DNA from: Clostridiales bacterium
GTDB lineage: Bacteria; Bacillota; Clostridia; Oscillospirales; CAG-272
Reading direction: 5' to 3'
Assembly: GCA_021202555.1 (NCBI GenBank)
Contig: JAJQCT010000032.1
Coordinates: forward strand, 1-64,000
DNA length: 64,000 nucleotides
The notes under the pieces were generated by a model. That model had not been told where the DNA came from and searched no databases. It worked only from the letters and a program-made list of their open reading frames with translations. Position numbers and translations under genes: made by a program. Below are positions 37,946 through 49,000 of this stretch, one piece after another (within the stretch, counting starts at the first letter, position 1; each line of letters opens with the position of its first letter).

Positions 37946-40900
37946 TTAGCTTTCCCAGATTACTTCGTAATCGTATGCGCCAATGGTGTACTCCGTGCCG
38001 TTTACGGTTACTTTTATCTGGAAGTTGTTGTAGTTGAGTATGAAGCTTCTGCCGTTTTCGTAGGTTACGAGCACAACCGAGCCATCATCGACAATGTACT
38101 TGGATGTCGTATCGACAAGAACGGTTTCCTCTTCCTCCTCTGACGGATCCTCTGTCTCCTCTGTCTCTTCAGGCTCATCGGAATCGCCAGATTCGCCGGA
38201 TTCGCCAGATTCTGTTTCAGCGGGTTCATCCGTCTCTGTGCCGTTGCTCTCGGTTTCCTCGCCTATCATCGTCGTATCAACCGACGCATAGAGCGTTTCC
38301 ATCTGAGACATAGCATTCTCAACCGATGTGAGAAGGGTTTCAGCCTCTGCCACGAGCGCATATGTTGACGCAGCGTCCTCGTCGCTTATAAGCGTTACGG
38401 GGTAATCGCTCGGATCAGCGATGTAAGCCTTGACGCTCTCTTCAAGCGCCTGTGCGGACTCAACATCAGCCTTTGCGCTTTCAAGCGCTGCCGCCGCGTT
38501 TGCATACTGATTGTTTATCGATGTGATAAGCGCGTTGTATGCGGAAACTGCGCTGTCGTATGCAGCCTCTGCTTCCTCAACCTTGCCCTCGTAGTACTCT
38601 ACAAGCTCTTCCTCGGTGAGTGTGGAGATGTCAACCTCTTCTTCCTCTTCAGATTCGTCAGAATCTGTGTCTTCAGATTCATCAGAATCTGTGCCATCGT
38701 CGTCAGACGATGTGTCGTCAGATTCGGTGTCGTCAGATTCGGTAGAATCTGTAGAATCAGCGTCAGTATCTGTGTCCTCGGTTTCAGCTTCATCAGCATC
38801 CTCGCCGTCAGCGCTTACGTCAGCCTCATCCTCGGTTGTGGTGTCGTCTGATTCGGTAGAATCTGCAGATTCGCCAGAATCTGTGTCATCAGATTCTGTG
38901 CCGTCATCCTCGGTGCCGTCGCCATCGTCGTCAGACGATGTGTCCTCAATTCCAGCCGCAACCTTCGCTGCCGCAAGGAGAGCTTCCATTTCCTCGAGAG
39001 CATCCTCGGCATCATCAACGGACGCAAGCGCCGCATCAAGTCCTGCCGCTGTCTCTGTTATCGATGCCATAGCTTCCTCGATAGCAGTTATATAGCCCTC
39101 AAGATTTTCAACGTACTCGGCAGCCGTATCGGGAGCCGCCTCAATGAGCTTGCGGAGTGCGAGCGCAGCAGCAGCCGCTTCCTTCGCCGCCGCAGCAGCC
39201 TCTTCCTCAGCCGCAGCAGCTTCTGCCGCAGCTATATCGGACGCATCCTGTGCCGCCTCATCGTCCGTCGGAACGCGCTGCGCGTCGAGCAGCAGCTCAT
39301 GTCCGGTTATGAGTGAGGTCTGGAGGTCGCCGATAAGTGAATTCAGCTCCGTGTACATCTCAACGATGTCCTCTTTCCAGATGTCGTATCTTACAGAGTA
39401 GTAGGAGTTGAGCTGTTCATCCTCTTTAAGTGCGGATGTATTCTGATATGCGAGTATGAAGTTGAGCGACGCGCCCGATTCTATCGCCTTGAGGAACGCC
39501 GATTCAACGTCGCCCTCCTCGTTAATCGGATTGCCCGCTATGTTGATATAGCCGTGAAGCACAAGTCCGATGAACGGGATTTCATATGAAGCGTAATAGA
39601 ACTGGCTGCTGTTGAGCGTTACGTTCACGATGTGTTTTACATACGCGAAGGTATATGCGTTTCCGCCGTCAACCATTACGTCGTAGTTCGCCGAGATATC
39701 CTCAAGCAGCTCCATCGTATACTGCTTGGAATCCTCGCGGTTGTACGGATCGTCCTCGTCAAAGTCGGAGTTGAGGTCCGTGCCGAGCGTTGAAACGGAA
39801 ATTCCAACCGCGTCGTATTTAGCATAGTTTACGGAGAACTTCTCCCAGAAGTGGTAATATACCGACGGGGAAATAGCTATCTCGTAATTTCTCGTGTACG
39901 ACTGCGTCGTCGCGTCATAATAACGCTTTGACGTGTATCTGTCGTCGATTGTCTTTACAGCGTGCGAGCTGTAGGAGAATCCGTCGAGCAGCTTGTCGTT
40001 TGCAGCGTAAGCGAAGTCGAAGTCGGGATAAATTCCGAGATTCTTGTCGCTCGCGTATTCGAGAAGCGCCTCAAATCCGTCGGAGCCGCCGACCGCATCC
40101 TCCCAGTTGAGATTATACGGTACGTAGGAATCGGAAAGTCCTCCGTTCGCGAAGCCTGTCAGCTTGAAGTTGATGTTGTCAACTCCCTCCGCCGACAGCT
40201 CCTCGTACATCGTGATGATGTCCTCGAATGTCGTTAGTGCGGTGTCCACCGTCACAGGAATTGACAGGATTTTCTCCGTCGTCTGAAGCGTGCCGAGAAC
40301 CTCTATGTAAAGGGGCATATTTTCGGCAGTTTCTTCCTCTGTTATCCTTGTGAGGATTCCCTGCTTTTCAAGATAATCACGGTAAGCGGACGCCATGCCG
40401 TAATATGTCGGCTCGTATGTGGAGCTCATCGTTCCCGCCGCAATCGCGTCAGCCGCCAGCTCCTCATCGTCAAGCATGATATAGAGGATTCTGTAGCTGT
40501 CGGTGTACTTACGCGACGAGGTTACGCGCCATGTCGTGTTTGAAGCAGCGGAAATCAACTCGGAAAGGTTATATTCGTCGGACGGCTGCGGCGTAAACGA
40601 AACCTGCATCGACGCATATTTGTTTATCGAGCCGCCGTTCGCGTACATTAGCTCCGCCATCGAGTCGCCCTCGGTTATGATTGCGACATAACCCTTGCTC
40701 CTCGTCACCTCTTCCGTTGTCGTGGTTGTCTTAGTCTCCGCAGGGACCTCGACCTCCTCGCCCGTTTCCTCATCCGTATACGTGTACGCCTCGGTTATAA
40801 TCTCCGTCTCCGTAGTCGTCACGCTCTCCGTGACGGTTGTGACAGCGCCCCAGACAGGTACTGTCATCACCTCCTGATGCGCGCCGGAGATTTCGGAATA

Positions 40901-41956
40901 CGCATAATCGGGTCCGTACATCTGACCGGCTCGGTTCCACGTTATGCCCGCTAGGTCATCCGCGTTTATCAGCGAGCCTGAGCCGTCGGGCAGGAATGAA
41001 TAGCCCTCATTTTCTGAGCTTATCGCTCCCATATAGGGAAGCACCGTAATGTCAATCAGGGTGTATGTCGTCTCGTCGTAGCGGATGCCGTTCGCGGGGA
41101 GACGAGCCTCGATTCCGTCCTCGGAAAGAGTATACTCAAGTGCGAGACGGAAGAGTGCGGGCGCCTCATCGGTGCCTTCATACCCTGTCAGCTCGTGGTC
41201 GTAGTCGAGATCCTCATACGAATAATCGGGGCAGTACGTCTTAATCGTCGTTTCACTCGTCGTAAGCTCGTAGTCCGATGCGTTCGTAGCGTAGATGTAG
41301 ACCGCCATCGAGTTTGTTATCGGGTATTTTGCCTGCATTTCCGCGATTGCACGCTCCGAAAGGGTGGTGTCATACGGGTCCTGAAGCACGTACATCGAAA
41401 GGAGCTTATTATAGTAGAATTCGCTGTCGATGTTCGCAAGAATGAGCGTTTCAAAGCGCGTCTTTTCAATCATTCTCGGAACAAGTCGTCTTGTATCCTG
41501 ACGACCCATCGCGTATTCAACACGAATACCGCCCTTGATGTTCTTGATTGTTACCTGGCTGCGAAGGGAAGCCTCGGTGTAGCTGTACATCGTGCTTTCC
41601 GTTCCCTCGTCATCCTCATACGTGATGATTATCTGCGAGAGAAGCTGCTGCCTTACCGTCGCCGAGCTTGCAGCGCTCGTGCCGCCCGCATCATAAGGAT
41701 TCGTAAAGAGGACCTGCCCCGTCGAAACCTTCACAAATGCGACCTCGCCCGAATACTCGTCGGCGTAAATCTGATAGCCGTAAGCCTCTTTATAAAGCGT
41801 CATTGTCGCGAGCTTCGCGCTCTCCGACGCCATTTCAACATTGGCGTAATCGTAATTTGCCGTTGCCGCCGCCGAAACGGACGTGATTCCTATCGAGGTC
41901 ACGACCATAATAGAGGTAAGAATAACGGAAATGATTTTTATAATGCTCTTTTTCAT
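37946..41956 (-). CDS. DUF5696-type secreted protein with large acidic/coiled-coil insertion
   Basis: Signal peptide MKKSIIKIISVILTSIMVVTSIGITSVSAAA; SENEGYSFLPDGSGSLIN and following barrel-like region typical of DUF5696; low-complexity insert. Confidence 0.8.
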   Translation of the reverse strand: MKKSIIKIISVILTSIMVVTSIGITSVSAAATANYDYANVEMASESAKLATMTLYKEAYGYQIYADEYSGEVAFVKVSTGQVLFTNPYDAGGTSAASSATVRQQLLSQIIITYEDDEGTESTMYSYTEASLRSQVTIKNIKGGIRVEYAMGRQDTRRLVPRMIEKTRFETLILANIDSEFYYNKLLSMYVLQDPYDTTLSERAIAEMQAKYPITNSMAVYIYATNASDYELTTSETTIKTYCPDYSYEDLDYDHELTGYEGTDEAPALFRLALEYTLSEDGIEARLPANGIRYDETTYTLIDITVLPYMGAISSENEGYSFLPDGSGSLINADDLAGITWNRAGQMYGPDYAYSEISGAHQEVMTVPVWGAVTTVTESVTTTETEIITEAYTYTDEETGEEVEVPAETKTTTTTEEVTRSKGYVAIITEGDSMAELMYANGGSINKYASMQVSFTPQPSDEYNLSELISAASNTTWRVTSSRKYTDSYRILYIMLDDEELAADAIAAGTMSSTYEPTYYGMASAYRDYLEKQGILTRITEEETAENMPLYIEVLGTLQTTEKILSIPVTVDTALTTFEDIITMYEELSAEGVDNINFKLTGFANGGLSDSYVPYNLNWEDAVGGSDGFEALLEYASDKNLGIYPDFDFAYAANDKLLDGFSYSSHAVKTIDDRYTSKRYYDATTQSYTRNYEIAISPSVYYHFWEKFSVNYAKYDAVGISVSTLGTDLNSDFDEDDPYNREDSKQYTMELLEDISANYDVMVDGGNAYTFAYVKHIVNVTLNSSQFYYASYEIPFIGLVLHGYINIAGNPINEEGDVESAFLKAIESGASLNFILAYQNTSALKEDEQLNSYYSVRYDIWKEDIVEMYTELNSLIGDLQTSLITGHELLLDAQRVPTDDEAAQDASDIAAAEAAAAEEEAAAAAKEAAAAALALRKLIEAAPDTAAEYVENLEGYITAIEEAMASITETAAGLDAALASVDDAEDALEEMEALLAAAKVAAGIEDTSSDDDGDGTEDDGTESDDTDSGESADSTESDDTTTEDEADVSADGEDADEAETEDTDTDADSTDSTESDDTESDDTSSDDDGTDSDESEDTDSDESEEEEEVDISTLTEEELVEYYEGKVEEAEAAYDSAVSAYNALITSINNQYANAAAALESAKADVESAQALEESVKAYIADPSDYPVTLISDEDAASTYALVAEAETLLTSVENAMSQMETLYASVDTTMIGEETESNGTETDEPAETESGESGESGDSDEPEETEETEDPSEEEEETVLVDTTSKYIVDDGSVVLVTYENGRSFILNYNNFQIKVTVNGTEYTIGAYDYEVIWES
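38625..38950 (-). repeat. In-frame S/D/E/T low-complexity repeat tract in the DUF5696 gene
   Basis: Repeated gattcggtagaatctg / tcatcagaatctg / gtcgtcagacgatgtgtc units encoding TESDDTESDDTSSDDDG etc. Confidence 0.9.
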
Positions 41957-41976
41957 CGATTATTCCTCCTTCACCG

Positions 41977-44130
41977 TTAACTTCGGTACGACAGCTCGAC
42001 CGCGATGCTCGAGACGAAGCTTACCATCTGCGCGACAAGGCTCGAGAAGAGTACCGCCACGAAGATTATGAACGCCATGGCGACAACCGTACCGAGTATC
42101 GTCGTCAGATTCTTTAAGAGTGAGTAGTCATGCGTTACCATCATTCCGAAGAAGAGGAGAATTCCCGTCCAGATCCATCCAAGCGCTACGAGGAGCGTCA
42201 TTACGCCTTCCTCATCGTCAACAAGGACGTTCGAGAGAAGCGTTGACGGGATTATTATCATCGGAAGCGGAAGCAGACTGTATGTTGATGCAATGAAAAT
42301 GTCCTTGAAGCTTCCTTCGCCGTCAAAGAGCGTCGTCAGACACCAGTTTCCGACAGCAAAGAGGATAAGCGGCACGCAGACGGAAGCAACGCACGCAAAC
42401 ACGCTCATCGAACTTTGCGTCGGGTTGAATATATAACCCGTGCCTACCGACTGGTAGAAGAAGGCGAAAATAGTGATAACCAGATACACAATTCCCGCTC
42501 TCACCGAGCCTCTCTGCTCATGCTTGAGGTCCCAGAAGCCGTCGAACGGATGGAAGATCAAGTGGAATGCGTAGAGCATTTCCTCCTTGAAGCTCTTTCG
42601 ACCGACCTTTAGCTGCGTTTCCTTGTTCACCTTGTTCGCGTACTTGAAGAACCTCGAAATTGCAACGCATACGACGATAATTACTATCGGGATTACCCAG
42701 ATCCACGTCGACATCCATTCGCTTCTTACCTCACGGAAGGCATCGGAGTAGCCCTCGGTGTCATATGCGAGCGAATAGTATTCCATCGCTTCCTCATAAT
42801 CGCCGTCGCGGTATAGCGCGTCGCCGATTCCGATATAAGCGGAGTCAAAGTTACTGTTGCGCTGCAAGATCAGCGTCCAGTCTTCAACCGCAAGGTCGTA
42901 AATTCGGTCGTTCTGGTGTTCGAGTGCGGTTATAAGCAAATCTCCGTACTCGGTGCGTCTGTAAACGGTGAAGCTGTTCCTTGAGCTGTCAAGAAGCAGT
43001 ATATCGGTGCCGTTATAGACGATTGCAGCCACCTTCGAGATATTTCCGAGCTGGTCGCCCGTATCGCCGAAGATGAAGAGCATATTGCCCCATTTATCAT
43101 AGGTATAAACCTTGGAGCGCTTCTGGTCGATTATTGACCATGTTTCCTCGGGTCCGACGGCAACGTCAACGATTGTCGACGCACCCGTTATGGACGCGGT
43201 TGAGGAGCTCGATACCGAAACCTCACCTGACGGCGGCCAGAAGCCCGTTCTGCTCATAACGTCGTTGCCGGCGGAATTGAGCTTCTTGACGGGGGCGTAG
43301 TCGCCCGACGTGGAACGTGAGCTGATTGCCGACTGCTGCGTGTCCTCGTCGATTGAGGAGGTTGTCACGTAAATGAAGCCGTCCTCATCAATTGTGATGT
43401 TGTTGAACTCTGTCGAAACGTATTCAGCCGTCGATTCTCTCTGCTCGTCAGTCTGGAAGTTGCGCCAGATGATTTCCCATGCGGAAATCGTAACCTTCTG
43501 CGCTCCGATGAAGCCCATGAAGCTTGCGTCGTCATCCATGACGATGATGCCCTGATATGTCGTACTCGACACGACGAAGATACGTCCGTAGTTGTCAACT
43601 GCACAGGCTATGGGTCTGTAGAGGTTGCCCTCCTCAAAGTACGATGACGTCGGTTTCGGAATCGTCTTATAGTAACCGCCGTCGCGGTCGAACATGACGA
43701 TTCTGTTGTTGCTCGTGTCGCAGACGTAGATGTAATCCTCGGAGATGAACACGCCCGCGGGGCTGTTGAAGCTGTCAACGACGCCCCATTCGTTTGTAAA
43801 TTCCGTAATCATGTACTTGAGCTTATAGTAGTTGTCCATGACTATGACTGCGTTGAGGGACGCATCAACTATGTAGATATTGCCCTCGTCGTCGATTTCA
43901 AGGTCGCGGACATCGCTCAGCTCAGTTTCAAGTCCGATGTAAGAGGAGTCAACGCTTCTTTCGGGGACGTAGGCGTCAGGTGACTGAAGCGCGTAGCCCT
44001 CATACGAATACGTATACGTCGCATACGATGATGCCGATGCTCCGATCGTGAAGACGGAGAGCAGCATAACGAATGTAACCACGAGTATCGCCCTTGAAAG
44101 GAAGCGTCTCTTTTTTCCGTAATGTTCCAT
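41977..44130 (-). CDS. NHL/beta-propeller repeat protein with C-terminal YIP1-type membrane domain
   Basis: Signal-like MEHYGKKRRFLSRAILVVTFVMLLSVF; repeated DIEDEGNIYIVDASLNAV / FISEDYIYVCDTSNNRIVMFDRDG blades; C-terminal 5-TM region. Confidence 0.8.
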   Translation of the reverse strand: MEHYGKKRRFLSRAILVVTFVMLLSVFTIGASASSYATYTYSYEGYALQSPDAYVPERSVDSSYIGLETELSDVRDLEIDDEGNIYIVDASLNAVIVMDNYYKLKYMITEFTNEWGVVDSFNSPAGVFISEDYIYVCDTSNNRIVMFDRDGGYYKTIPKPTSSYFEEGNLYRPIACAVDNYGRIFVVSSTTYQGIIVMDDDASFMGFIGAQKVTISAWEIIWRNFQTDEQRESTAEYVSTEFNNITIDEDGFIYVTTSSIDEDTQQSAISSRSTSGDYAPVKKLNSAGNDVMSRTGFWPPSGEVSVSSSSTASITGASTIVDVAVGPEETWSIIDQKRSKVYTYDKWGNMLFIFGDTGDQLGNISKVAAIVYNGTDILLLDSSRNSFTVYRRTEYGDLLITALEHQNDRIYDLAVEDWTLILQRNSNFDSAYIGIGDALYRDGDYEEAMEYYSLAYDTEGYSDAFREVRSEWMSTWIWVIPIVIIVVCVAISRFFKYANKVNKETQLKVGRKSFKEEMLYAFHLIFHPFDGFWDLKHEQRGSVRAGIVYLVITIFAFFYQSVGTGYIFNPTQSSMSVFACVASVCVPLILFAVGNWCLTTLFDGEGSFKDIFIASTYSLLPLPMIIIPSTLLSNVLVDDEEGVMTLLVALGWIWTGILLFFGMMVTHDYSLLKNLTTILGTVVAMAFIIFVAVLFSSLVAQMVSFVSSIAVELSYRS

Positions 44131-44141
44131 GTGCGCCTCCC

Positions 44142-45017
44142 TTAGTCTTTCATTCCCGACGAGCCCATCGTCTCGATGATGTTGCTCTGTGAAACAACGA
44201 ATACGAGAATCGGGACTGCCATCATTACGACTGTTGCGGCTGCGGACGCGCCCGCACGGGCGATACCGCCTGCCGTAATCTGCGAAATTGCGTAGTTGAG
44301 CGTCTTGAGCTGCTCGGAATAGATGTAAATCGACGAGCCGGAGTTCCAGAGTCCCTGGAAGCAGTAGATGATGAGCGTCAGCCATGCGGGCTTAACCATC
44401 GGCATTGCGATTGCCCAGAAGGCGTAAAGCTCGGATGCGCCGTCAAGACGTGCGCTCTCGAGGATTTCATCTGCCACGTTCGTCTCCATGAACTGCTTCA
44501 TGAGGTAAAGACCGAGGGTGTATCCGAAGGACGGAACGATAACCGCCAGATACGTGTCGATCCAGCCGAGCCAGGACATGATGATGAACACGGTCACGCT
44601 CGTTACGGTTGAGGTAAACATGAGCGATTTAACGACTATGTTGAACATGAAGTCGCGTCCCGGGAAATGAAGCTTAGCGAGAGCGTAAGCGGCGAGAGAT
44701 GCGAATACGAGGTTTCCGAAGGTTCCCGCAACGGAGATGAACACCGTGTTGAATATGTAGCGGGAGAAGGGGACCCACGAATCCGCCATCAGCGAGAACA
44801 GGTCGCTGAAGTTTTTAAGAGTGGGGTTGATTACGTAAAAGCGGGGAGGATACATCCACAGCTCGTCAAGCGGCTTGAGCGACTGAAGAAGAACGTAAAG
44901 CATGGGAAGGAACATGAACACACCCATGATTACGAGGAATACGGTAATGCCCGCATCTCCTCCTCTTGATCGGTTGAGGACAACCTTATGACCTCTTGTT
45001 CTTAATTTTCTCGCCAT
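44142..45017 (-). CDS. Carbohydrate ABC transporter permease (MalG-like)
   Basis: ESARLDGASELYAFWAIAMPMVKPAWLTL EAA loop. Confidence 0.93.
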   Translation of the reverse strand: MARKLRTRGHKVVLNRSRGGDAGITVFLVIMGVFMFLPMLYVLLQSLKPLDELWMYPPRFYVINPTLKNFSDLFSLMADSWVPFSRYIFNTVFISVAGTFGNLVFASLAAYALAKLHFPGRDFMFNIVVKSLMFTSTVTSVTVFIIMSWLGWIDTYLAVIVPSFGYTLGLYLMKQFMETNVADEILESARLDGASELYAFWAIAMPMVKPAWLTLIIYCFQGLWNSGSSIYIYSEQLKTLNYAISQITAGGIARAGASAAATVVMMAVPILVFVVSQSNIIETMGSSGMKD

Positions 45018-45018
45018 T

Positions 45019-45987
45019 TTATTGTCCTACCTTTGAAAGTAATTTCTGTACCAGCATGTTCGCGCCCATCTCCATCGCGAACAGTAGCACGGCAATGCAG
45101 GATGAATATCCGACCTCCCAGCGCTGTCCGCCGTAGTCCTCCAGATGATGGACTATAGTCCAGCAGCAGTAGTCAACAGACGGGAATCCGCAGAGTGCGG
45201 TAACGATTCCGCCGAATCCGAACGAGCCGGTGATGGCGAGAATAGCACCGAACATGAGCTGCGGCTTCATGACGGGAAGGGTTACATACCAAAGCTCCTG
45301 CCAGCGGTTTCTGATTCCGTCAACCGCCGCCGCCTCATAGTATGATTTGGAGATTCCCTGAAGTCCCGCGATGAATGAGAGGAAGGCTGTTCCGAGTGAT
45401 GTCCAGAGGGCGACGACTATGCAGAGCGGCATTGCATAGTCCGCGTCGTAGAACCACAGTATAGGTTCGTCTATGAGTCCCCAGTTGAGAAGCCAGCCGT
45501 TTACCCAGCCGTAGGAGTCGCTTGAGAAAAGCGTACCCCAGACAAGATATACGTTGCCTCCGATTGAAGGAGCGTAAAAGACGAGTGTTACGAGCGCTCT
45601 TACCTTCGGCGAAAGCTCATTGATGAACCATGCGATGAAGAGTGAGAGGAAATAGGACGTAGGTCCCGTGATGACCGCGAAAATCAACGTATTCTGGATT
45701 GCCGTGATGAACAGGTCATCCTCCAAAAAAAGGCGGATGTAGTTATCAAGGAATACGAAGTTCGGCCACTGAAGCATATTGAAGTCGGTAAAGCTCAGGA
45801 ATATCGAAAGGACGACAGGAATTACCGTGAAGGCGAGGAAGACAATCATGAAGGGCGCCACCATGAAGTAGCCGACCTTATTCACTTTCATCTCCCTCAG
45901 CGTCCACTGAAGTCTCGTCATATCCTTGCGGGATACGGGGTGCTTTCCCGGAGTTTCAACCGCTGCAGTCTCTGTGTTGTTTGCCAT
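45019..45987 (-). CDS. Sugar ABC transporter permease (MalF/UgpA-like)
   Basis: YEAAAVDGIRNRWQELWYVTLPVMKPQLMFG EAA loop. Confidence 0.93.
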   Translation of the reverse strand: MANNTETAAVETPGKHPVSRKDMTRLQWTLREMKVNKVGYFMVAPFMIVFLAFTVIPVVLSIFLSFTDFNMLQWPNFVFLDNYIRLFLEDDLFITAIQNTLIFAVITGPTSYFLSLFIAWFINELSPKVRALVTLVFYAPSIGGNVYLVWGTLFSSDSYGWVNGWLLNWGLIDEPILWFYDADYAMPLCIVVALWTSLGTAFLSFIAGLQGISKSYYEAAAVDGIRNRWQELWYVTLPVMKPQLMFGAILAITGSFGFGGIVTALCGFPSVDYCCWTIVHHLEDYGGQRWEVGYSSCIAVLLFAMEMGANMLVQKLLSKVGQ

Positions 45988-46024
45988 CGGTGTTATATCT
46001 CCTTTGCAGTTTTATAAATCTTTA

Positions 46025-49000
46025 TCAGACATAGGATTCGAGCGCCGTCACCGCCTCGGATGCGTATGTGTACGCATCGTCGAAGAGACTGCTTGCTTCC
46101 TTGAGGTTTTCCGCCGCTGTCAGAAGCGCGTCGTAATCCTCCTGCGTCGCGCTGCCCGAAAGGGCGTTGTCGCACGCCGTTTCAAATTCCTCGATGAGAA
46201 TCTGATATGTCGTCTTGTCGTTGGACGAGAGGCTGTCGATAACCTCGAGCGCCTGATCTACGCGCTTTTCGGCGAGCGTCTGACCGACCTCAAGCGTTTC
46301 AAGTCCGAACTCCTCACGTTTTCGCGTGAACTCCTTGTTGATTGTGTTCACGTAGCCGAGCAGGGCGTTGGACGGTGATGCGCCGTCGTTATACGCCGAG
46401 AGGAAGGCGAAGTTCGTGTAACGTGAAATGATGTAGGAGCCGGGGTAGTTGGGAACTGCCGTCAGGTGCGAGAACTGATCGTAGAGCGCCGCGTACTCGG
46501 ACTTCGTCCATGAAAGCGTCTCGAGCGCCTCGATGTTCGCCGTCGGGTTCATACCTGCGTCGCCGAGCAGCGCAACCAATTCGTTGCTGTACGAGGACTG
46601 GAAGTCGGAATCCGTGTACCAATCGATGAACGCCCATGCGTTTTGCTTGTTTTCGCTTCCCTTTATCATGACAACGCCGACAACGGTTGAAACTGCCGTG
46701 TAGTTGATCGTGCCGTCATCCTGCTCCATACCGGGGATTGTGGTGAATTCCCAGAGTCCGGAGATTTCCGTCGCGAATACGGTGAGCTGGTTATATGATG
46801 TGTACGACGCGACCGCGACGGGCATCTCACCCGTTCTGAATCTGTTCGCGAAGTCGTAGGAATACGGCAGCGAATACATCGTGAACATATTACACATCAT
46901 CTCGAACGCTTCGAGCGCCAGGTTGGAGTCAAGGTTGACTCTCATTCCGTCGTCAGCGTAAAGCTCGCCGCCCATCTGATAGAGGTAGGTGAGGTAATCC
47001 GACGTCAGACCGACATCCATGTTGTTGTACTGAAGCACGGGGATGAGCGAGAGAAGGTCATCCCACGTCTCGGGAACCTCAAGTCCGAGGTCAACGAGAA
47101 CGTCCTTGCGGTAGAAGAGCATCGGGAAGGTCTGCGTTTCGGGGATTGCGAAGGTCTCGCCGTAAAGCGTGAGCGGGACGGTCGCCGATTCCGAGAATCT
47201 CGCCGTTACCTCTTCAAAGGTATCGAAGTAAACCTCCCAGTTGTCCTCGCCCGAAGCGCCGCAGACATCGCACGTCGTGTCGCCGCCGTCAACGTATTTG
47301 AGCGTTTCGACGCCGTGCTCGGAGCAGTTCTTGCAGAGCTTGTCGTTCATTCCCTGAAGCGCTCCGCGGATAGCGTAGTTGATTACGTCGCCGTCGCCCG
47401 TGAACAGCGATACGTCAGGTCCGACTCCCGCGAGAATTGACGGCAGTAGCGTCCCGCTCGCGACGAGCTTCAGGTTGACTGAGATATTTGAATAAGGAGT
47501 AAATGTGTTATCTATAAGGGTGCGGATTATGTTCGCCTGATCGCGTCCCGTAACAACCCAGACCTCAACCGAGTTCGATTCGTCAACCTCGACCGTTGAG
47601 CCGAGCGAGTTGTAATCCGTGTAGAAGCTTCCGACGAACGAGCGGATTTCAAACCAGATGGCCTCGAAGAAGCCCGCCTCTGCCTGAGGAAGCTCAGCCG
47701 ATGCCGGCTGCACCATTATGTAGTCGATTTCGAGCGGCTGGCTGACGACGGTGTTTATCCACGTTCCGAGCGAGCCGATGTATGTCTTGAGAAGCGAGAG
47801 GTTCGAGGCAATTTCATCCTCGTCCGAGCCCATCTTCTCGACAAGCCTCTGAATTTCGGACAGTGTCGCGGTGTTTTCACTCGCGCCTCCGTTCAGCGTT
47901 TCAAGCTGGTCTATAACGTCCTGAAGGTTTCTGCCCTCCTTGACGAGGTTGACAAGCGTATCGGGAATCGTGCGGCTGAAGCCGTAGTCGCGGTACGAGT
48001 CAGGGCTTGCTCCCGTGAGCTTCAGGATTGAAAGGTAGCAGTCGTTTATGACGTCGAGCGAATCGCTTACCTGACGAACTATTGAGCCGAGCTCGCCGAG
48101 CGTTACCTCAAAGCGCAGCGTGTGAGTTCCCGCCGTGAGATAGAACTGATAGGGTTCGTCGCCGTCCTCGTTGACGCCGAGGGCCTTCGACTGCCAGTTG
48201 TTCGAGTACTCGAAGCGCAGATAGTTGCATTCCTCAAAGGGAACCTCGCCGTCTATGTAAAGTCTGCGCGAGGTGAAAAGACCCGACAACTCCGACTGCT
48301 TGAATCTCATCGCAATCGTGTAAAGTCCGTCCTCCGGCACCTCAATCTCGTACTCAATCCACTGTCCCGCCGTCTCCCAGTGTTCGTCGCCTATCGTGTT
48401 GAGCTTGATAAGCACCGGATCCTGCGGATCGGTTATAGCGGACGATCTGTCGTAAATCGGGTAAATCGTTATATGCGAGACCGCCGTCGTGAACTCAGCG
48501 TCGATTTTTATCGACGAGGTAGCCTCGGTGTAGCCGTTTGCCGCATATTCCGCCTCGACCTCATCATATGTGGGAAGATCCTCATACGGGTAAAGCGTTA
48601 TCGAGTAGATGACGACAGGCTCGCGCACTGCCTCGAGGGCTATCGTGTTTTCGCCCTCCTCGAAGTAAAGCTCGAGCGCGTCAGCGTAATATCCGTTCGA
48701 GTCCATCAGCGTGTACGTGCACCACTCGGGAGATGTCGTTGACGACGGGCGGATGTCGTTGCCGTTGATGTCCGTGTCAAAGACGTAATTTCCGTCCTCG
48801 TCAACGGAATACTCGTTGACGTAGATTCTCGTCATCGCGAGGTAGCGCGCCTCGGAGAAGGGAACCGACCCGTTGATGTAAAGCATACGCTCGATTGAGT
48901 TGTCTTTATTATCAATAGGATAATAAATTATCTTCATCGCGTAAAAGCCCGTTTCGGGGACGTCGACGGTCCACGTAACCGTGCCCGTGTCGCCGATGTA

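Noticed and set aside
38616-39095. Ser-rich plus-strand ORF (SSSSDSSESVSSDSS...)
   Set aside because: Antisense reading of the acidic repeat tract in the DUF5696 gene.
44131-44385. N-terminal extension of the YIP1/NHL protein
   Set aside because: Overlaps the permease CDS in another frame; a signal-peptide start exists at 44130.
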